Positions 59,688 to 64,000 of a DNA stretch of 64,000 nt are shown one piece after another. The DNA is from Clostridia bacterium (GTDB lineage: Bacteria; Bacillota; TC1; UBA5767), in the NCBI GenBank assembly GCA_030625965.1, contig DAOUPV010000005.1, positions 1 through 64,000 of the forward strand. Reading direction: 5' to 3'. The notes beneath the pieces are model-generated. The model was not told the DNA's origin. It did no database searches and saw only the letters and a list, made by a program, of their open reading frames with translations. Each line of letters begins with the position of its first letter. The first letter of the stretch is position 1. The position numbers and the translations under genes were made by a program.

Positions 59688-61899
59688 GTTTCTTTCCTCC
59701 AGACCGGGCATGTCCGCCTCCCGGAGTTACCCGTTTCACGTTGATGATGTCGTTGATCGTATGCAAGCGTTGTATGATGAATTCCAGGTGTCCTAGGTCG
59801 TTGATCAGGACTTTTATATCGATCTGTGCCATCGAATCCTTGCTAACTCTTGCATTGAAGGAGTTGATCGTCGTTTTGGTCTCATTCAAAACCTTCATCA
59901 CATCCAACGCCAACTGGTCGCGGTTGATGCCGATGATTTCCAGCTTTACCTGATATATGCTGTCCTGTTCGTGGTCCCAGGCCACCTCGATGATCCGCTC
60001 AGGCTCTGTCTTATTAAGGTGTTGGAAATTCGCGCAATCCATCCTGTGCACAGACACACCTGCACCCCGGCTTATATATCCGCCGATTGCATCGTCTGGT
60101 ATAGGATTGCAGCATCTGGATATACGTACGATGGTGTCGTCGATACCTTTGACGCGAATACCGTTCGAAGCCTTTCCGAAATCGGTCCAAGGCTTGATAT
60201 GGTTCTCGTAGTAAGAGAATGTTTCCTTGGTCTCCCGCTTGGCCATATCCTTGAGACGATTAACCGCTTGGGTTGCTGTGAGTCCGTTGTCGCCTATGGC
60301 GGCATACATGTCCTCGATAGCGTTCATGGAGTAGACCTTGATCAGCTGGTCCAGATAATCATCCCCAATATATTTGATGTCCAGATGTTCCTTATTCACT
60401 TCTTTGATCAGCAAATCCCTACCCAGCTCAATCTTCTGGTCCCGGTTTTGCTTCTTGAAATAGTTTCTGATCTTATTCTTAGCCTGGGTAGTGGCCACAA
60501 TCTTGAGCCAATCCATGCTTGGTTTGCCGGTCTTCGAAGTTTTCACCTCGACAATATCGCCGGTTTTTAGTTTATGGTCGAATTGTACCATCTTGCCGTT
60601 GACCTTGGCGCCAATGGTGCGGTTGCCGACCGCGGTATGGATCATATAGGCGAAATCGATTGGAGTCGAATCCTGTTTCAGCTCCATCACATCACCTTTC
60701 GGTGTGAATACATATACCCGGTCAGAGAAGATATCGGTCTTCAATGTGTCAATAAAGTCTTTAGCGGTTCCGGTATCCTTTTGTAGGTCCATGATGGTAT
60801 TCCTGAACCAGGAAAACTGTTTATTCAGATCTTCAGAACCCTTTTGTTTGCCTTCTTTATACTCCCAATGAGCAGCCACGCCGAATTCTGAAGTTCTATG
60901 CATGGCCCAGGTCCTGATCTGTACTTCGAACGGTTCACCGCCCGGTCCAATCACCGTGGTATGCAGCGATTGGTACATGTTAGGCTTGGGCATGGCGATA
61001 TAATCCTTGAAACGTCCGGGAATTGGTTTCCAGAGGGTATGGATTATGCCCAGGACAGCATAGCAGTCCTTTACAGTATCCAATACAATACGGATGGCGA
61101 TCAGATCGTAGATCTCACTGAGTTCCTTATTTTGGTTGGCCATTTTGTTGTAGATACTGTAGAAGTGCTTGGGACGTCCCTGGATATCAACCGATATATT
61201 AAGATCCTCGATCTCCTTCTTCAGGATATCCATTACGCTGTTGATATATTCTTCACGTTCCTTACGCTTCATAGAAATGGTCTGGACCAGCTGACGGTAG
61301 CTTTCCGGCTCCAGATGCTTCAGCGCCAGATCTTCCAGCTCCCATTTGATCTTGAACACACCGAGACGGTGTGCCAGTGGAGCATATATTTCCAAAGTCT
61401 CCTGGGCTGTTCGCTTCTGCTTCTCGATAGACATATACTTGAGGGTTCGCATGTTGTGCAGACGGTCAGACAGTTTGATCATGATGACCCGGATGTCCTT
61501 AGCCATGGCTAAAAGCATCTTACGTAGATTCTCTACCTGATGTTCTTCCCTGTCCATGTACTGGATCATGGATAACTTTGTTACACTGTCGACCAGAAGC
61601 GCGACTTCTTCTCCAAATTCCTTTTCCACTTCCTCTAGCGATATGACGGTGTCTTCAACCACATCATGCATCAGACCTGATACGATAGAAGCAGTATCCA
61701 TCTGGAAACTTGAAAGAATGAACGCCACGTTCAGAGGGTGAGAGATATATTCCTCTCCGGATTTGCGGACTTGTCCCTTGTGAGCCTCATAGGCGGTCTT
61801 GTACGCTTTGCGAATAATCGCCTCATCCACGTCCGGATTGTAGGTTTTTACACGTTCTATTAATTTATCGATACTCAGATTTTCTTCAACATTTGGCAT
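59656..61899 (-). CDS. relA: Bifunctional (p)ppGpp synthetase/hydrolase (RelA/SpoT homologue)
   Basis: Stringent-response enzyme of about 747 residues. HD hydrolase domain (about 25-200, with HDVVEDT near 77), synthetase domain (about 225-360, with the RFKD motif of bifunctional enzymes and YQSLHTT), TGS domain (about 395-455), a conserved Cys-containing region with RCCNPIP, and a C-terminal ACT domain (about 650-720). ATG 61899 is preferred over an upstream TTG at 61911. It is followed by dtd. Confidence 0.96.
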   Translation of the reverse strand: MPNVEENLSIDKLIERVKTYNPDVDEAIIRKAYKTAYEAHKGQVRKSGEEYISHPLNVAFILSSFQMDTASIVSGLMHDVVEDTVISLEEVEKEFGEEVALLVDSVTKLSMIQYMDREEHQVENLRKMLLAMAKDIRVIMIKLSDRLHNMRTLKYMSIEKQKRTAQETLEIYAPLAHRLGVFKIKWELEDLALKHLEPESYRQLVQTISMKRKEREEYINSVMDILKKEIEDLNISVDIQGRPKHFYSIYNKMANQNKELSEIYDLIAIRIVLDTVKDCYAVLGIIHTLWKPIPGRFKDYIAMPKPNMYQSLHTTVIGPGGEPFEVQIRTWAMHRTSEFGVAAHWEYKEGKQKGSEDLNKQFSWFRNTIMDLQKDTGTAKDFIDTLKTDIFSDRVYVFTPKGDVMELKQDSTPIDFAYMIHTAVGNRTIGAKVNGKMVQFDHKLKTGDIVEVKTSKTGKPSMDWLKIVATTQAKNKIRNYFKKQNRDQKIELGRDLLIKEVNKEHLDIKYIGDDYLDQLIKVYSMNAIEDMYAAIGDNGLTATQAVNRLKDMAKRETKETFSYYENHIKPWTDFGKASNGIRVKGIDDTIVRISRCCNPIPDDAIGGYISRGAGVSVHRMDCANFQHLNKTEPERIIEVAWDHEQDSIYQVKLEIIGINRDQLALDVMKVLNETKTTINSFNARVSKDSMAQIDIKVLINDLGHLEFIIQRLHTINDIINVKRVTPGGGHARSGGKKRESGSTKSKK

Positions 61900-61960
61900 G
61901 ATAGTAACCAACCTTCGATTGTCATTTTTAGTTCTTGATATGTGATAAATAATTCATAAT

Positions 61961-61986
61961 GAAAAAAAGCCTGATTGCTCAGGCTT
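61961..61986 (-). terminator. fakA terminator
   Basis: Minus-strand stem AAGCCTGA / TCAGGCTT with a four-base loop, followed by TTTTTTTC. It separates fakA from relA. Confidence 0.85.
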
Positions 61987-61994
61987 CAAAGTTT

Positions 61995-63596
61995 CTACTC
62001 AATCGAGATCAGATAGTAATACAAGGGTTGGCCCCCGTAATAGAGTTCGATCTCAGCCTCTTCATATGTTTCCTCCAGCAGTTTCACCAATTGGTTGGCT
62101 TCTTCCTGGTTGACGTCCTCACCGTAATAAAGAGTAATGATTTCCTGGTCTTCAACCACCTTCTCGATCAGGTCAATGGTTGTCTCCTGGATGCTCTCTC
62201 CGGTAATCTCGATCTTTCCTTCCGCCAGGCCTAGAATCTCGCCTTCTTTGATCGTGTGTCCGTCAAACTCGGTATCACGCACTGCATACGTAACCTCTGC
62301 GGAAACTACTTCCTTAAGCGCATCCTTCATTGAAGTTTCATTCTCATCGAAGGAGGCTGCCGGATTAAATGCGATCAATGTCGCCATACCTTGGGCGAAC
62401 GAGCGGCTGGGAATGACCCGGATATCAACATCCTGCAAAAGATGGACCGACTGTTCCGCCGCCATGATGATATTCTTGTTATTGGGAAGAACAAAAACAG
62501 TTTTGGCATGAACTTCCTTGATGCCGGCCACAATATCCTCGGTAGAGGGATTCATGGTCTGCCCGCCGGCAACGATGTGGTCAACGCCCATGCTTTTGGC
62601 AATCTCTTTCAGACCATCGCCTGCTGCTACGCACAGAAAACCATATTCCTTGATGTTTTCCGGTTTCTTACGTTGATTCTCAAACTGTTCCCTCATATTC
62701 TCAATCTTTATGTCATGCAAGGATCCCAGACTCACCGCATATTCTAGAATCTTTCCTGGTTCATCGGAATGCATGTGGATCTTGGCTACACCCTCCTGCA
62801 CTACAACAACCATCGAATCTCCTTCGATCTTGCTTAGCTCATGGATGATGATTTCCCTCTGAAGATTAATACCTTTTATGAACAGTTCCGTGCAATAGGG
62901 ATAAACAATGTCTTCCTCCCTTAGCTCGTTGTGGTCCTTAATATCTACGACTTCAGCCGCGTCATATGTAGTTTCAATCTCCACGCCCCGCAGGTAAGCC
63001 TCTGCGCCCTGCATCAGCACCATGAGTCCCATACCGCCGGCGTCTACTACATTAGCCTGTTTCAGAGCTGGGAGCATGTCCGGTGTCTTATCCAAGACCT
63101 TGTACCCTTCACTGATCATATAGCTGAACATCTCGTCCATATCATCGAACTTGTCTTTTGCGGTTTCAGCGGCATCACTCAAAGCCCGCATTACGGTCAG
63201 GATGGTTCCTTCCACCGGTTTGATGACCGCCTTGTAGGCGATCTCGACCGCATGTTTTGTGGCTTCCGCCAATATCTCTTTATCTATAACTGAAGCTTCC
63301 CCGACCACTGCGGAAAATCCGCGGAAAATCTGGGACAGGATCACTCCTGAATTACCCCTGGCACCCATTAAGGCTCCCATGGATAAAGCCTTGGCAAAAT
63401 CCTTGTAATTCAGTTCCTTAAGGTTTTCCAATTCTTTTACAGCCGCCATGACCGTTAAACTCATATTGGTACCCGTATCTCCATCAGGAACTGGAAATAC
63501 GTTGAGATTGTTGATCATTTCCTTGTTGGCTGCTAGATTGTTTGCACCAGCAATGAACATCGCTTTTAATTGAGATGCATCAAAGTAGTCTCTCAT
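61995..63596 (-). CDS. fakA: DAK2 (DhaL) domain fatty acid kinase, FakA/YloV family
   Basis: This 533-residue protein has an N-terminal DhaL nucleotide-binding domain (FPVPDGDTGTNMSLT near residue 36, GARGNSGVILSQIFRGF near 77), a middle domain and a C-terminal domain with conserved LPNNKN near 380. FakA phosphorylates fatty acids bound to FakB proteins, which are encoded elsewhere. ATG 63596 has AGGGGGTG nine bases before it. The asp23-fakA pair is universal in Firmicutes; recG, usually next, is replaced here by a terminator and relA. Confidence 0.94.
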   Translation of the reverse strand: MRDYFDASQLKAMFIAGANNLAANKEMINNLNVFPVPDGDTGTNMSLTVMAAVKELENLKELNYKDFAKALSMGALMGARGNSGVILSQIFRGFSAVVGEASVIDKEILAEATKHAVEIAYKAVIKPVEGTILTVMRALSDAAETAKDKFDDMDEMFSYMISEGYKVLDKTPDMLPALKQANVVDAGGMGLMVLMQGAEAYLRGVEIETTYDAAEVVDIKDHNELREEDIVYPYCTELFIKGINLQREIIIHELSKIEGDSMVVVVQEGVAKIHMHSDEPGKILEYAVSLGSLHDIKIENMREQFENQRKKPENIKEYGFLCVAAGDGLKEIAKSMGVDHIVAGGQTMNPSTEDIVAGIKEVHAKTVFVLPNNKNIIMAAEQSVHLLQDVDIRVIPSRSFAQGMATLIAFNPAASFDENETSMKDALKEVVSAEVTYAVRDTEFDGHTIKEGEILGLAEGKIEITGESIQETTIDLIEKVVEDQEIITLYYGEDVNQEEANQLVKLLEETYEEAEIELYYGGQPLYYYLISIE

Positions 63597-63611
63597 AACT
63601 GCAAGCACCCC

Positions 63612-63968
63612 CTAGTCGATTGTTCGTACCCCTTGTACGATTACGTTAATCTTTTCAATACTCACGCCAGTCAGTTTTTCAACCTTGTAGCGTACGTTTT
63701 CAATAATATTTTGAGCAACGACACTGATTTTCGTACCGTAGCTTACCAAAATATACAGGTCTATAGATATCTTATCGTCCTTTGTTTTAACAACAATCCC
63801 CTTGTTGGGAGACTCGGAACCGATAAGCTGAAAGAGACTGTCCTGCAAAGTCTGTGTGGCCATTCCAACAATACCATAACACTCTACAGTTGCTGCACCG
63901 GCAATATCGGCGATAACTTCTTTTGATATAGTTATTGTACCGTTATTTGAGATAATTTTATTAGGCAT
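63612..63968 (-). CDS. Asp23/Gls24 family envelope stress response protein (YloU-like)
   Basis: This 118-residue protein has the family core IADIAGAATVECYGIVGMA near residue 17 and VSYGTKISVVAQNIIENVRYKVEKLTG near 75. Asp23-family proteins lie at the membrane and respond to envelope stress; the YloU type accompanies fakA. ATG 63968 is preceded by AAAGGAGTG; an upstream in-frame TTG at 63986 is unlikely. Confidence 0.93.
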   Translation of the reverse strand: MPNKIISNNGTITISKEVIADIAGAATVECYGIVGMATQTLQDSLFQLIGSESPNKGIVVKTKDDKISIDLYILVSYGTKISVVAQNIIENVRYKVEKLTGVSIEKINVIVQGVRTID

Positions 63969-63989
63969 ATGACACTCCTTTCTCAAAGG

Positions 63990-63995
63990 ATTATA
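63990..63995 (-). promoter_or_regulatory. asp23-fakA promoter -10
   Basis: Minus-strand TATAAT, 21 bp before the asp23 start. Its -35 would lie beyond the window edge. Confidence 0.55.
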
Positions 63996-64000
63996 ACACG

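Noticed and set aside
60898-61512. 204-codon open frame on the plus strand inside relA
   Set aside because: Antisense to the conserved synthetase and HD domains; no supporting signals.
1-64000. CRISPR array, rRNA operon, insertion sequences, origin of replication or toxin-antitoxin pairs
   Set aside because: None could be seen on either strand; the window is almost fully occupied by conserved chromosomal genes.

Overview
The window is a 64 kb stretch of a bacterial chromosome and is almost entirely protein-coding. The gene content and order point to an anaerobic Firmicute of the class Clostridia. The main signs are AGGAGG-type ribosome binding sites, GTG and TTG starts, the IspH-ribosomal protein S1 fusion, a PASTA-domain kinase/PP2C pair, RsgA, YlxM, Asp23/FakA, a T-box before hisS-aspS, class I two-subunit fumarase and acetate kinase. 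I see no rRNA, CRISPR array, insertion sequence, prophage or plasmid gene. I could not assign a genus.

Layout, plus strand. From 0.1 to 13.1 kb lies the primosome, N-formylation, ribosome maturation and Ser/Thr signalling block: priA, def, fmt, a zinc peptidase, rsmB, rlmN, prpC, prkC, rsgA and rpe. A divergent uppP/ktrB pair is inserted between rsmB and rlmN. At 13.1-13.8 kb a riboflavin ECF transporter gene (ribU) sits behind what looks like an internally deleted FMN riboswitch. From 14 to 25.6 kb come a histidine phosphatase, rsmD, a coiled-coil protein, ackA, the DUF177-rpmF-plsX-acpP lipid/ribosome cluster, rnc, smc, ftsY and an MTA/SAH deaminase. From 25.7 to 33 kb comes the protein targeting and ribosome cluster: ylxM, ffh, rpsP, khpA, rimM, trmD, rplS, lepB, rbgA, rnhB, rluB and a YajQ homologue. 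From 33 to 39.3 kb lie a CapA-like protein, ilvC, a flavoprotein, cmk and ispH-rpsA.

A tRNA-Arg(CCG) lies on the minus strand at 39.4 kb. It is followed by a tight plus-strand operon in which a PrsW-type membrane protease gene separates the two fumarase subunit genes. That operon continues into ddl, a YnbB-like PLP enzyme and a radical SAM SPL-family protein. lexA and a yneA-like LysM gene diverge at 45.5 kb over three LexA boxes spaced exactly 30 bp apart. An AraC-type regulator and lrgAB follow, then a 509-bp intergenic region rich in inverted repeats.

From 48.8 to 64 kb nearly everything is on the minus strand. Read in the direction of transcription the order is asp23, fakA, relA/spoT, dtd, a metallo-beta-lactamase-fold hydrolase, an Ldh-family dehydrogenase, a T-box, hisS, aspS, tcdA, a long CsoR-like protein, rarA, an Rrf2 regulator, iscS and mnmA. 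The hisS-to-mnmA part is a recognisable Firmicute tRNA-charging/tRNA-modification/sulfur-transfer neighbourhood.

Most of the window is conserved housekeeping. The unusual parts are regulatory or positional: the shortened FMN riboswitch, a perfect palindrome covering the ylxM-ffh promoter, the phased LexA boxes, prsW inside the fumarase operon, the elongated CsoR protein, and the repeat-rich gap after mnmA, which may encode a small RNA. No multi-gene system that is clearly new was found. All coordinates, motifs and pairings were read by eye; no alignment, folding or database search was run.
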